Assembly: GCA_020053795.1 (NCBI GenBank)
Contig: JAGVMN010000019.1
Coordinates: 1 to 64,000, forward strand
From: Bacteroidia bacterium
GTDB taxonomy: Bacteria; Bacteroidota; Bacteroidia; NS11-12g; UBA9320
DNA length: 64,000 nucleotides
Reading direction: 5' to 3'
Positions 38,115 to 46,842 of this stretch are shown here, piece by piece. The notes below the pieces were generated by a model, which was given only the letters and a program-made list of their open reading frames with translations, did not search any database and had not been told where the DNA came from. Positions within the stretch are counted from its first letter, which is position 1. Each line of letters opens with the position of its first letter. A program made the translations under genes and the position numbers.

Positions 38115-39152
38115 TTAGCTTATCTGAACAGGGCCTGATCCAACCTGATCATCAATAAATCTTCCCTGATGACAATAAGACAGAAGCTCATCTTTGATAA
38201 ATTTCCTGGCATTCGCTTCATCAGCCTTGGTGTAAAGAAAATGAACATTGGCCCCAGCATCGAGGGTGAAAGCAAAACTATTGTTCTTTTGTTTTCGATA
38301 CTCCCAAATGCTTTCAATAATTGCCAGTGTCTGAGGTTTCATCAGGATAAAACAGGGATCTGAGGTCATCATCATGGCATGAAGCATCAGAGCTTCGCTT
38401 TCCACAATGCCGGTAAAAGCTTCGATGTCTCCAGATGCTAACACTCCTTTTAATTTTGAAACCTGCTTTTGGGCATGTTCAAACCGGGAAGAGGCAAAAA
38501 CATGATGGCCGATCAGACTATGCCCTATACTGCTGCTCACAGTTTTTGGTCCTTCATGGACAATAAGGATGGTGTCGCAATAATCAGCAAAAACGGGATG
38601 AACATGATCCAAATTAATGGCGAACAAATCACTACTCCCATGGCAGTCTGGGTGTAACCCCCATTCATTGAAACCTCCATATACCGAGCGGCAGGCACTA
38701 CCCGATCCTATGCGTGACAGGAATGAGGCTTCTCTGATAAAATCATCAGTTTTATGGCCGGATTTTTCTGCGATGCTGAGCAGGCAAAGGGTCAGAGCAC
38801 TCATTCCGCTTGCTGAAGAAGCGATTCCGCTACTGTGTGGAAATGTATTTCGGGTTTCGATTTTCCAGTGATATTTTCCAACCAAAGGCATCTCACTTTC
38901 AATGTGTTCAAAAAAACTTTTTATTTTTGGAATAAAAGATGGTTCTGGTTTCCCGTCAAGCAGCAACTCAATTGAAAATCGCAAATGATCTGCTTTCTTA
39001 AAAGCTGATAAAATGGTTTCTGAATAACAATTACTCAGCGTAAAACTAATGGAAGCGTTGAACGGGATCTGTCCCGGTTTTTTGCCCCAGTATTTTACCA
39101 GAGCAATATTTGATGGGCTACGCCAGCAGGAACTGTAAAGAGCATCCGTCAT
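38115..39152 (-). CDS. mvaD: Diphosphomevalonate decarboxylase
   Basis: A 345-residue GHMP-fold enzyme that converts diphosphomevalonate to isopentenyl diphosphate. Characteristic segments are SPSNIALVKYWGKKPGQIPFNASISFTL at the start (quoted in part by family convention), SSGIASSASGMSALTL for the ATP-binding loop and IGSGSACRSVYGGFNEWG with substrate-binding Ser/Arg. The catalytic Asp is probably in FTLDAGANVHFLYT. Start is ATG 39152, only 5 nt after an exact TAAATTTG box inside the end of the upstream gene. It is predicted to make a leaderless mRNA, independent of the GYDIA kinase. Length is normal. Confidence 0.92.
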   Translation of the reverse strand: MTDALYSSCWRSPSNIALVKYWGKKPGQIPFNASISFTLSNCYSETILSAFKKADHLRFSIELLLDGKPEPSFIPKIKSFFEHIESEMPLVGKYHWKIETRNTFPHSSGIASSASGMSALTLCLLSIAEKSGHKTDDFIREASFLSRIGSGSACRSVYGGFNEWGLHPDCHGSSDLFAINLDHVHPVFADYCDTILIVHEGPKTVSSSIGHSLIGHHVFASSRFEHAQKQVSKLKGVLASGDIEAFTGIVESEALMLHAMMMTSDPCFILMKPQTLAIIESIWEYRKQKNNSFAFTLDAGANVHFLYTKADEANARKFIKDELLSYCHQGRFIDDQVGSGPVQIS

Positions 39153-39157
39153 TGCAG

Positions 39158-39165
39158 CAAATTTA
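39158..39165 (-). promoter_or_regulatory. -7 box TAAATTTG, leaderless start of mvaD
   Basis: An exact TAnnTTTG box on the minus strand that overlaps the stop region of the GYDIA kinase gene and lies 5 nt before the mvaD ATG. Confidence 0.55.
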
Positions 39166-40074
39166 CTTCAATATCATTTCATCCCATTCAAACTGTCTTT
39201 CAAGCCCTATTTTTCTAAAAAAAACTCTGGCTTCTTCTTTTCGGGTTGTTAGAATGAAATCCCCCCCCCAGGCACCAAGAGATTTTATGACCCCGGGAAA
39301 TGAGGAGAATCTTTCCTGTTTAATTGTTGGTTGCTTCAAAACGCCCGATAATATCTGTTCATGATTCGTCAGGCATTCCTCAAATTCACGAATGTCATTT
39401 GACCCTGCCATAACTCTTGTCAGACTGCTGATTTCATCAATCAAAACCTGATTGCATTGCCGTTTATATTTGGCAATTGCTTTCCTGCTACTTTGCTTTT
39501 GTTCCAACCAAACAAAAAGTAATTCGTTTGCAAATGTTGGGTTGAAAACTACTTTCTCCCATTTGGGTTTCCCATGATCCAATTGATAAATCAGACTCTG
39601 GCCTTGCATTGCTACGGCTATATCATAACCGCTGCCACCAAAAGTCTTTGCCAATAGTTGGAATGGATTGGCACCACTCCATTTTGCCAGATTGGAAATC
39701 AGTGTAGAACTGCTTCCCAATCCCCAGTTGCGGTCAAAATCGAGTTTGGTTGTTATCTCTATAGTCGTATCAGAATCAATAACAGAAAGGTCCAATGCTG
39801 AAAGCAATAAGGTCTTAATTATTTTTGCCAAAGCATCATCCGAACTTGTCTGTACCTTAAAATGAGGAAATGTGAACTCTGCATAAAACCAGTTCTTTCC
39901 TTTTGAATCCAATGCCGTCCATTTCAGAGTGCCGTTTTCTGTAGGCAATAATTCTACGGACATACTTTGTCCAAAAACCGTAGGAATTGCTAATGCTTCG
40001 GCACCTTCCAAAATCAGGTACTCCCCTGAGATCAACAGTTTGCCGTGTGAGAAATATTCGCTTGTCTGGATCAA
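39163..40074 (-). CDS. GYDIA-family GHMP kinase
   Basis: A 303-residue GHMP superfamily kinase. The N-terminal motif is FSHGKLLISGEYLILEGAEA, the ATP loop WGLGSSSTLISNLAKW and the family-defining motif GGSGYDIAVAMQG. This family occurs with mevalonate genes in Bacteroidota and is a candidate for the phosphomevalonate kinase step, which has no other visible gene here. The track ORF begins 15 codons upstream, but TTG 40074 gives the family-like N-terminus and lies 5 nt after an exact TAGCTTTG box. It ends 10 bp before the mvaD start. Substrate assignment is inference. Confidence 0.82.
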   Translation of the reverse strand: MIQTSEYFSHGKLLISGEYLILEGAEALAIPTVFGQSMSVELLPTENGTLKWTALDSKGKNWFYAEFTFPHFKVQTSSDDALAKIIKTLLLSALDLSVIDSDTTIEITTKLDFDRNWGLGSSSTLISNLAKWSGANPFQLLAKTFGGSGYDIAVAMQGQSLIYQLDHGKPKWEKVVFNPTFANELLFVWLEQKQSSRKAIAKYKRQCNQVLIDEISSLTRVMAGSNDIREFEECLTNHEQILSGVLKQPTIKQERFSSFPGVIKSLGAWGGDFILTTRKEEARVFFRKIGLERQFEWDEMILK

Positions 40075-40079
40075 AGGTG

Positions 40080-40087
40080 CAAAGCTA
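40080..40087 (-). promoter_or_regulatory. -7 box TAGCTTTG, leaderless TTG start of GYDIA kinase
   Basis: An exact TAnnTTTG box on the minus strand 5 nt upstream of a TTG codon that begins the family-like protein sequence; it decides the start against the upstream ATGs. Confidence 0.55.
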
Positions 40088-41317
40088 AGGCCTATAAAGC
40101 ATTTCATTGCGAAAACCATCTGTCAATTTCAATTTTTTTCAGCATTGCATCAGGATGTTTAATTCTTTATTTCCGGGATTGAAAAAATGAAAGAAATTAG
40201 TTTTGATTCGTGTATCGCAATCCCGAATTTTGATACGTTCTTATGATTTTGAATCTAAGGAAAATACAGATTCAAGCTTGAGAAAGGGTACCCTGGTTCC
40301 CTCTTGTGTTGAAAGTTCTTCATTATTTGTGTCTTATTTTATTGATTGAGGATATTGCATTTCCTCTATTAGCCTTTTCTTCATGTACTTCTTTAGATAA
40401 AGGCTATGTCTTTTGCGATTCAATTGGTTACTTAATCAGCCCATTCATTTACTTTTTTTGAACAACGGAAAATTCCCTTGCTTTAACCGCTCCTTCTTTT
40501 TCTTTAGCCGCAATGAGTCATCAAACAAACAATACTGTAAACTGATCTTCAATTAATTTAGGGTAATCCATTCGGCCAAAACCTTAACAAGTAAATAATG
40601 GGTAAGGTTGTATTTATTGCCATCTGCTGTACGTGAAGAAATTCTTTACAACTATGTGGCCATAAAAACTTAGAGTGGAACCTATGCAATTGATTTATTT
40701 ATGTCGTTTCTGTGAAGCTCAATTCATTGTCGTTTTTTATTCATCAGAAAGAAGTCTTGTTTAACAATAGCACCCGTTCACTACAAGTTTTAATAAATCA
40801 GATTTGGATGACATTACAAATGCGGATGTGTTTATGGGCACATTTTTTTTGTTTTGATAAGACGATATTTCTGGAACAGAGAAACCCCCAAAGGCTTTAT
40901 ACCCCTCTGTTTCTGTTCTTGAAGAAATGATCCACAAAATTTCTTGCTCTCCAAATTCTGTATCATCAACCCTAACCTTACTTGTGGAAAAGGCCCGTGC
41001 GAAAGAAAAATTTAAAACTGTAAAATTGCCGGGTGTAATGTATTATTGCAGTCTGTGACTATTATAAACAATTTGACAGTGGCAATTGGCCACCAATAAA
41101 ACGGAAGATATTTTATTCAAATGACAATTGCCAACCGAATAGTGACACCTTCGTTACACGGAATATTGTAAAAGTATAAAACACATGTCGGGAAACCCAA
41201 TGCTGCTTATTTTATTAACGGCCTTCATTTTTATGCGATTTTTAACATTCTTCAAAGTCTCAAATGTCATTCACGGACAGTAATATAATGTATCTGAATA
41301 CCAATGTGGATTTTTTG
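40088..41317. other. Gene-poor boundary region
   Basis: About 1.2 kb with no ORF that I can support. The track ORF 40712-40930 has no recognisable features. The only structured element is the degenerate repeat at 40677-40724. The stretch separates the compact core chromosome from the AT-rich metal island and may be eroded DNA. Confidence 0.5.
40677..40724 (+). repeat. Degenerate copy of the 13.86-kb repeat segment
   Basis: GGAACCTATGC...TATGTCGTTTCTGTGAAGCTCAATT aligns with GGAACCTATGC...TGTGTCGTCTCTACGAGACTCAATT at 13858-13907, with nearly the same length. The hairpin arms are partly destroyed here, so this is an old copy. Confidence 0.6.
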
Positions 41318-41325
41318 TACTTTTG
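41318..41325 (+). promoter_or_regulatory. -7 box TACTTTTG before a 22-codon frame
   Basis: An exact TAnnTTTG box followed 19 nt later by an ATG (41345) that opens a 22-codon frame. A promoter with start codon but almost no gene suggests a truncated gene. Confidence 0.35.
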
Positions 41326-41344
41326 AAAAAGAATAGAATTCAAC

Positions 41345-41413
41345 ATGGGGATATACAAGTCCAGAGATTTCAATTGGGAGAAAATATCAGATCCATTGAT
41401 AGCAGATGGTTAG
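41345..41413 (+). pseudogene. Truncated 22-codon reading frame
   Basis: ATG at 41345 reads MGIYKSRDFNWEKISDPLI and stops after 22 codons. It has a good promoter-like box upstream and a plausible protein-like sequence, but no continuation in any single frame. It is probably the 5' remnant of a gene disrupted when the island formed. The family is unknown. Confidence 0.3.
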
Positions 41414-41864
41414 TCTCTGTTGTTTCAATGAGGCCTGCAGGAAAGAAATAATGCAAATCTGTATTTTTTTTAACAAATTCGGCATAAATGGTGCCATTGG
41501 TTTCATTGCTATTCGTGTGAAGACCCATGAACACATTGATCTTTTAGCGACTAAATACATGGGTTACAACATTACCAAACCGGTTTATAGTGCTATTTTT
41601 ATCCATAATGTCAGCAATATAAAGCCATTTGGGGAGGATCACATGCCTGAATTTGAACTGAACATTATTCCGAACCCGGCCACAGGTTCAGTTTGCCGCA
41701 CATCTGAATTATCCTTTAAAAGAATTATCGAACCTACAGAAGAAATCGTTTACACACAATCAACCCAAAAAGCAATTAATGTATCCTTTCTTGCCGCCGG
41801 GGTTTTGTTTTCTGCAACCCGAATCCGGAAATATATTCTCCAATTTAAATTTATTAAGCAATAG
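41406..41864 (+). CDS. Hypothetical protein (possibly degraded)
   Basis: A 152-residue ORF that I do not recognise. It overlaps the end of the 22-codon frame and is followed after 3 bp by another unrecognised ORF. Composition is Ile/Phe/Cys-rich without a signal peptide; ITKPVYSAIFIHNVSN and HMPEFELNIIPNPAT read protein-like. It may be part of a decayed gene. Existence as a real gene is uncertain. Confidence 0.3.
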   Translation: MVSLCCFNEACRKEIMQICIFFNKFGINGAIGFIAIRVKTHEHIDLLATKYMGYNITKPVYSAIFIHNVSNIKPFGEDHMPEFELNIIPNPATGSVCRTSELSFKRIIEPTEEIVYTQSTQKAINVSFLAAGVLFSATRIRKYILQFKFIKQ

Positions 41865-41867
41865 CAA

Positions 41868-42275
41868 ATGAACTTCTTTGAAAATATAATGATTGCATTC
41901 GGAAGAAGAGTTTATCATTTTTTTTTCCTGGTTTCTGCCATGCTTATATGCAAAATATGTGTTCAGCATTTTTTCTATTCCAAACAGAATTTCAAATGCC
42001 CTATTTGTGAAGTACTGAAATCTGTCAGAAAACCATTACAGGTTACAATCAGTTATACAGAGTGTTTAAATAACCTCTTTGTTGAACCATTTATCAAAGA
42101 AACAGGAGATCACAATAATTTAAAGAATAAAGATTGGTTTTCATCATTTGAAACTATCTATTGGAAATTTACATTCGAAATAACGCAATTACCAAAACCC
42201 ATTTGTTCACAATCAAAAGGTAACGATAAACTCTATTTATCATTTAATCAATTAAAAATTGGTTACGATTGTTGA
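41868..42275 (+). CDS. Hypothetical protein with N-terminal hydrophobic segment
   Basis: A 135-residue ORF starting 3 bp after the previous one. Residues about 14-35 (RVYHFFFLVSAMLICKICVQ) could be a membrane anchor, followed by a CPIC pair (KQNFKCPICEVLK) that could bind metal and a polar C-terminal part. No family is recognised. Its position directly before the multicopper oxidase makes a link with metal handling possible, but this is speculative. Confidence 0.35.
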   Translation: MNFFENIMIAFGRRVYHFFFLVSAMLICKICVQHFFYSKQNFKCPICEVLKSVRKPLQVTISYTECLNNLFVEPFIKETGDHNNLKNKDWFSSFETIYWKFTFEITQLPKPICSQSKGNDKLYLSFNQLKIGYDC

Positions 42276-42326
42276 AGTTCGCTTCCGGTAATTTTCGTTT
42301 CAAACAAAAAGTTAAATAATAAAACA

Positions 42327-44027
42327 ATGTATCAAAAAATAAAAATCAAACTCGCTCTGATGTTGCCGCTGATGATTGGCATTTCCAAAGCACAAACTTT
42401 TATCCCTATTCCTGATACGCTTTCGGGAAGTATCATTGACCTAATGATAGCTGACAGCAGCAAGCAATTTTACAACGGCTATAACACCAACACCATAGGA
42501 TATAATGGCAACTATTTGGGACCTACAATTATTCTAAATAAAGGACAAAATGTGACCTTAAATGTAAACAACAAGCTCCGCAACACAACTACAACGCACT
42601 GGCACGGATTGCATGTAGCTCCGATGAATGATGGAAGTCCCCATAACCCTATAACGTCTGGTACCAAATGGAGTCCGTCTTTCACCGTAATGGATTATGC
42701 TGCAACCTACTGGTATCATCCGCACCTTCATGGTAAGACCATGGAACAGGTATTGTTGGGTGCAGCGGGTTTAATCATTGTTCGCGATTCAAATGAAAAA
42801 GCATTAACCCTGCCGCGAACTTATGGTGTTGACGATTTTCCGCTGGTGCTTCAATGGAAAACATTTGATGCAGCAACCAAACAAATTCTGATAAATGATG
42901 AATTGGATAACACAACGATGGTAAACGGGATAATGAACGGACAACTGAATGTGCCTGCACAAATGGTTCGTTTCCGTTTGCTGAATGGCAGTAGTCATCG
43001 TTTTTTTTATTTGGCAATGAACGACAGTCGCAACTTTAAAGTAATTGCCGGTGACGAAAGTTTGTTAAATGCTCCGGTTACAGTAAATAAACTCTTGATT
43101 AGCCCCGGAGAACGCTACGAAATAATTATTGATTTCAGCGGACAAACCGGAAATAATTACTACCTGAGACATATAGGCACGAAGTTGCCTGCCGGATACC
43201 CCGGTGGTCCACCTGATGCAATGGGAATGGGAACACCCGGCCCACTGGATAATACCGATTTTAATTTGTTGCAGTTTAATGTTATTGCTCCGACAGCTAG
43301 TCCTGTTACAGCCATTCCATCATCACTCATTGCAAATGTGATTACACCATCAGCCGGAGCCGGAACCAAAACTTTCAATTTGCAAGGCTCACCTATGATG
43401 AGTATGACCAACTTCACCATTAATGGTGTGCAGTTTGATAAGAATGTGATAAATTTTACTACTAAGCAAGACAGCGTTATGATTTGGAGTATAACAAACC
43501 AAAGTATGATGCCACACCCATGGCATATTCATGGCAATTATTTCTACATCACATCTATTGATGGAAGTACTCCACCAGCCTACATGCAAGGCAGAAAAGA
43601 TGTAGTAACAGTTTCACCCCAAGGTGGTACCGTGCAATTAGTGATGAAGTATGAGGATTTTAATGACCCAAATATACCGTATATGTATCACTGTCATATT
43701 TTAAGTCATGAGGATAATGGCATGATGGGGCAGTTTATTGTCAATCCAGTTTCGACCGGCATAAATGATGTGAATGCAAACTTGTTCAGTGTCATTTATC
43801 CAAATCCTACTTACAATGGCTGGACAATAGATGGCACAAGCAAAGAAAACCTGCTTTTAATTAGTCTTACAAATTCGATTGGACATGTTGTATTACAACA
43901 GACAATATTACCTGTTGCAGGTAAGTTCAATTTTAATGTTCCGGCAAATGAATTAACCGCAGGTATGTACATGCTGAGCTTAATATCTAAATCACAAAAT
44001 CAAACCGTAAAACTAATTAAGCAATGA
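42327..44027 (+). CDS. Multicopper oxidase with T9SS sorting tail
   Basis: A 566-residue exported multicopper oxidase (CueO/CopA-like), likely oxidising Cu(I) to Cu(II). The signal peptide ends near KAQ (residue 23). Copper sites are all present: HWHGLH (91-96), HPHLHG (131-136), HPWHIHG (near 400) and HCHILSHEDNGMM (455-467) with an axial Met. Met-rich stretches GMGTPG and SPMMSMTN lie in the region where CueO binds extra copper. Residues about 487-566 (VIYPNPTYNGW...GMYMLSLISKSQNQTVKLIKQ) form a type A T9SS sorting domain, so the enzyme is predicted to be secreted or surface-attached rather than periplasmic. Its stop overlaps the next ATG (ATGA). Confidence 0.92.
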   Translation: MYQKIKIKLALMLPLMIGISKAQTFIPIPDTLSGSIIDLMIADSSKQFYNGYNTNTIGYNGNYLGPTIILNKGQNVTLNVNNKLRNTTTTHWHGLHVAPMNDGSPHNPITSGTKWSPSFTVMDYAATYWYHPHLHGKTMEQVLLGAAGLIIVRDSNEKALTLPRTYGVDDFPLVLQWKTFDAATKQILINDELDNTTMVNGIMNGQLNVPAQMVRFRLLNGSSHRFFYLAMNDSRNFKVIAGDESLLNAPVTVNKLLISPGERYEIIIDFSGQTGNNYYLRHIGTKLPAGYPGGPPDAMGMGTPGPLDNTDFNLLQFNVIAPTASPVTAIPSSLIANVITPSAGAGTKTFNLQGSPMMSMTNFTINGVQFDKNVINFTTKQDSVMIWSITNQSMMPHPWHIHGNYFYITSIDGSTPPAYMQGRKDVVTVSPQGGTVQLVMKYEDFNDPNIPYMYHCHILSHEDNGMMGQFIVNPVSTGINDVNANLFSVIYPNPTYNGWTIDGTSKENLLLISLTNSIGHVVLQQTILPVAGKFNFNVPANELTAGMYMLSLISKSQNQTVKLIKQ

Positions 44028-44263
44028 AGAATAAAATCTTTATACTCTCAGTTGTTGCAGCAGTGGTTTTTACTACTGCCTGCAGCAACACAGGCAGCAG
44101 CAGCACAGCAAATCAAAAACCCACACTGGCGTCCGACACTGCTTCGCTAAAATATCAATGCCCAATGAAGTGCCAAGGAGATACTGCCTATAAAACAGCC
44201 GGACAATGTCCTGTTTGCGGAATGGACTTAAAGGAAATGGATGAAGATCATCGTCACAAATAA
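44024..44263 (+). CDS. Small lipoprotein with heavy-metal-binding domain
   Basis: A 79-residue lipoprotein (lipobox TTAC, Cys20). The mature part has one heavy-metal-binding domain of the form YQCPMKCQGDTAY...GQCPVCGMDL, a variant where CMHP is replaced by CPMKC, and a His-rich tail DEDHRHK. The start ATG overlaps the stop of the multicopper oxidase, so the two are translationally coupled. Likely a membrane-anchored copper-binding partner. Confidence 0.82.
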   Translation: MKNKIFILSVVAAVVFTTACSNTGSSSTANQKPTLASDTASLKYQCPMKCQGDTAYKTAGQCPVCGMDLKEMDEDHRHK

Positions 44264-44351
44264 TTATGGATAAAAATCATATTATCTTTGATCAGCATCT
44301 TTACAATTAATTTGAGAAAATGTTTAATTTTGCCCCGATGAATTGAAACAA

Positions 44352-44747
44352 ATGAAAAAAATTGTTGCTGTATTGCTACTGTTCCTATATGTTATGCCCT
44401 CAATGGGTATCAATTTATGGGTGCATTATTGCAACGGCTTCGTTTCTTCTGTTTCATTTGGTTTCGACGATGTAAAGAAGTGTTCTTGCAACGGCAATAC
44501 AATGAAAAAGAATTGCTGTCAGGACAAAGAGCTTTCATTCCAACTCAACGACGACCAAAACAAATCACCGCTGTTTGTACTAAACATTGCAAAGTCTGTT
44601 GACACTCAACCGGAGTTTGTTTTGGCAAACGATTTTCAAAACTCACAGGTTTTTGCTTCGGCTTCTACTTCTTTTATTCTTTGGCATCATCCGCCAGAAG
44701 AGATAAAGCAGCCGCTTTTTGTCCTTCATAGGGTATTCCGAATTTGA
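44352..44747 (+). CDS. HYC_CC_PP family protein
   Basis: A 131-residue exported small protein. A signal segment (MKKIVAVLLLFLYVMPSMG) is followed by WVHYCNGFVSSVSF (HYC motif), a KCSCNG...KKNCCQDKE Cys cluster (CC motif) and HHPPEEIK near the end (PP motif). This combination defines the Bacteroidota HYC_CC_PP family, which often lies near copper-resistance genes. His and Cys residues suggest metal binding; the exact role is unknown. ATG 44352 is preferred over the TTG three codons upstream. Confidence 0.8.
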   Translation: MKKIVAVLLLFLYVMPSMGINLWVHYCNGFVSSVSFGFDDVKKCSCNGNTMKKNCCQDKELSFQLNDDQNKSPLFVLNIAKSVDTQPEFVLANDFQNSQVFASASTSFILWHHPPEEIKQPLFVLHRVFRI

Positions 44748-44829
44748 TTGATCGTCCTTCTTTTGCCACCGACACTTGATAAGTGCCTCGGTGAGGTTTG
44801 CTTTACATCAATCTTTAAAATTCATAAAA

Positions 44830-45510
44830 TTGGAAAAAGTAATTAATCCATTTCTCATAATGTCTTTGTTGACATATTCTGTGGGAATTTACTCCCAAGA
44901 GCAACATCATGACACCCTGAGAGTATCGGACATAGATAATTTGATTCAAATGGCAACGGAAGAGTATCATAAGATGGAAACTATAAATGGTTACCCAAAT
45001 TATCATTCGTTGATCGTTCACTTTCCTTTTGTTTTAGTTTTAATAGCAGTTGTATTCCAAATGCAATCATTATTCTATCACAAAAGAGAATTCGATTTGG
45101 CCACCATGATTATCTTACCAATGGGAGTGATCGTGGTGTGGCTTGTATCCGACATCTTTCATTCACATCAGGATTTTCTGAAAGGAAGGAAAATAGAAAT
45201 CTTTGAAACGTATGAACAAACAGTAATTCTTATCTTATGGTTCTCATACGTAGTAATGCTTTTAGAAAGGAAAGGCAATTTCTGGTTACAAAAAAAATGG
45301 TTGATTGCGAGAATGGAATCAGTTGTGACTTTGTTTCCTATTGCCCCGGTAATTAATGTTTCCTTTGTCGGGTATCACGGAGATTTACATGTACACAATG
45401 AAGGAATTGGTTCTATGTTAAAAGGTTTAAAATCGCGTGAGCATCTGAAAAATGATCCGTCCAATACCCTTATAACCGATACATCGGGAAGTTACCTCCC
45501 TTTAATATGA
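44830..45510 (+). CDS. Membrane protein, DUF2231-like
   Basis: About 226 residues with an N-terminal signal segment and four hydrophobic helices. The motif NYHSLIVHFPFVLVLIAVVFQ and the late helix-turn FVGYHGDLHVHNEGIG resemble DUF2231-type membrane proteins (IHPxxVHFPIAL and GHxGGxLVYxxG patterns). His residues at helix ends could bind metal or haem. Start could be TTG 44830 or ATG 44860; the track start at 44776 adds an unlikely hydrophilic extension. It sits in the copper island between the HYC_CC_PP gene and a small Cys-tailed ORF. Confidence 0.6.
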   Translation: MEKVINPFLIMSLLTYSVGIYSQEQHHDTLRVSDIDNLIQMATEEYHKMETINGYPNYHSLIVHFPFVLVLIAVVFQMQSLFYHKREFDLATMIILPMGVIVVWLVSDIFHSHQDFLKGRKIEIFETYEQTVILILWFSYVVMLLERKGNFWLQKKWLIARMESVVTLFPIAPVINVSFVGYHGDLHVHNEGIGSMLKGLKSREHLKNDPSNTLITDTSGSYLPLI

Positions 45511-45549
45511 AACTTGGCGAATGAGGAATTCAACAAATAATTTGACAAA

Positions 45550-45726
45550 ATGAAACGGATACGTCAGATAAACACCAACACGAATGAAAAATTTGTTTAT
45601 AATGATCATCGTACCAATAAACAGAGAAATAGGATTCTGATGAAGCAACTTTTTAAAAAAATTTCTCAATACAGTTTATGGCTTTTGAAAGCAATGTTTG
45701 TTCATAAAAAATCTTGTTGTAAATGA
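45550..45726 (+). CDS. Small basic peptide with C-terminal CC motif
   Basis: A 58-codon ORF just below the track cut-off. It reads MKRIRQINTNTNEKFVYNDH at the start, has a short amphipathic helix (LFKKISQYSLWLLKAMFV) and ends HKKSCCK. The stop lies 18 bp before the next ATG and the direction matches the operon. A C-terminal Cys pair in a metal island suggests metal binding, but I know no family. It could be chance. Confidence 0.4.
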   Translation: MKRIRQINTNTNEKFVYNDHRTNKQRNRILMKQLFKKISQYSLWLLKAMFVHKKSCCK

Positions 45727-45744
45727 ATTAAAAATGAAAAAACA

Positions 45745-46842
45745 ATGAAAGCACAAAAGATAATTTCGAAAATTGCAATAGTTTGGTTATTAACTTTCTC
45801 AATAATACCTAAGGGGAACTCACAAATAGTTCTTGATATAAGAGATTTGCCGGATATAGGGGACCAACAGGTTTCGGTTAAAGTTGACAGCCTTCAGGCA
45901 TCAAATTTGTTGCCTGGAAATGCCGGAGCAAATGTCCAGTGGGACTTTAGAAATCTGAAACCCTGCTGCGGTGTTTCAATAGCGTCACATGACACTGTGT
46001 TTTGGGAAAATCATGCCACTTCTGCAAACGCAGCATTTTTTCCACTTTCGAATCTGGTCAGGACAGAAAAATGTCGGATTTATCATTCCCACACAACACA
46101 TCAGGATGAAAAAGAGTGTTCATTCACACATTATATTATAGATTCAAATGGTCTGTGGCGTTATGGTATGGAAGACCCCAAAAATTTTCTTTTTGTCTCA
46201 AATTGGAATATTTTCCCTCTTCTTTCCTATGGAGACTCACTTAAAACAGTCACAAAGCTTCATGTTCCTGTTTCAAATGACAGCATTAGAGTCTATCACA
46301 TTTTAAATTCCTCGGTAGCTGATGCATGGGGTGTAATCAGCACCCCTGATACCACAGCAAGTGTAATTCGTATTTACACTGCCGAAGTAGTTTATGACAG
46401 CTTATTCGTAAAGGGCAACCTTATACAAAGCGATGTTTATACAGGAAACTATTATTACCGATGGTATTCAAAAAATCTAGGATTTCCGGTACTTGAAATA
46501 GGCAAAGGAATGCAAATTCAAAAACCACCATTTTATCAAAAGGTGAATTATTCTTCACACAAGAATACAATACTTTCAGTTCCTGAAAATGATATTTTAA
46601 ATAGGATCAAGATTTTTCCTAACCCGTTTTCATCTTACATCAATATCAGCTTAGGGGAAAACTTTAAAAACGCTTCAATTTCAATTTTTGACCTGACCGG
46701 CCAAATGATATTAAAAGTTACAAACTTAGATTCCGAAGATGCGATTCGGACAACTGAACTTTCTCCCGGAATCTATTTCTATGTAATCGTCAACAGACAA
46801 CAAGAGATTATAAGAGGAAAAATAATTAAAAACAACTTCTGA
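45745..46842 (+). CDS. T9SS cargo protein, unknown function
   Basis: A 365-residue exported protein. A signal peptide ends near GNSQ (residue 27). The mature region is beta-rich with paired Cys (KPCCGVS, RTEKCRIYHSHTTHQDEKECSF) and a His cluster that could bind metal. Residues about 285-365 (RIKIFPNPFSSYINISLG...LSPGIYFYVIV...GKIIKNN) form a type A T9SS C-terminal sorting domain. Its stop overlaps the next gene's start (TGATG). No enzymatic signature is seen; a surface-located metal-related protein is inferred from context. Confidence 0.78.
   Translation: MKAQKIISKIAIVWLLTFSIIPKGNSQIVLDIRDLPDIGDQQVSVKVDSLQASNLLPGNAGANVQWDFRNLKPCCGVSIASHDTVFWENHATSANAAFFPLSNLVRTEKCRIYHSHTTHQDEKECSFTHYIIDSNGLWRYGMEDPKNFLFVSNWNIFPLLSYGDSLKTVTKLHVPVSNDSIRVYHILNSSVADAWGVISTPDTTASVIRIYTAEVVYDSLFVKGNLIQSDVYTGNYYYRWYSKNLGFPVLEIGKGMQIQKPPFYQKVNYSSHKNTILSVPENDILNRIKIFPNPFSSYINISLGENFKNASISIFDLTGQMILKVTNLDSEDAIRTTELSPGIYFYVIVNRQQEIIRGKIIKNNF

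Noticed and set aside
40712-40930. ORF of 72 codons in the boundary region
   Set aside because: No signal, motif or promoter; it overlaps the degenerate repeat.
44417-44602. ORF overlapping the HYC_CC_PP gene
   Set aside because: Shadow frame of the HYC_CC_PP gene without any family features.
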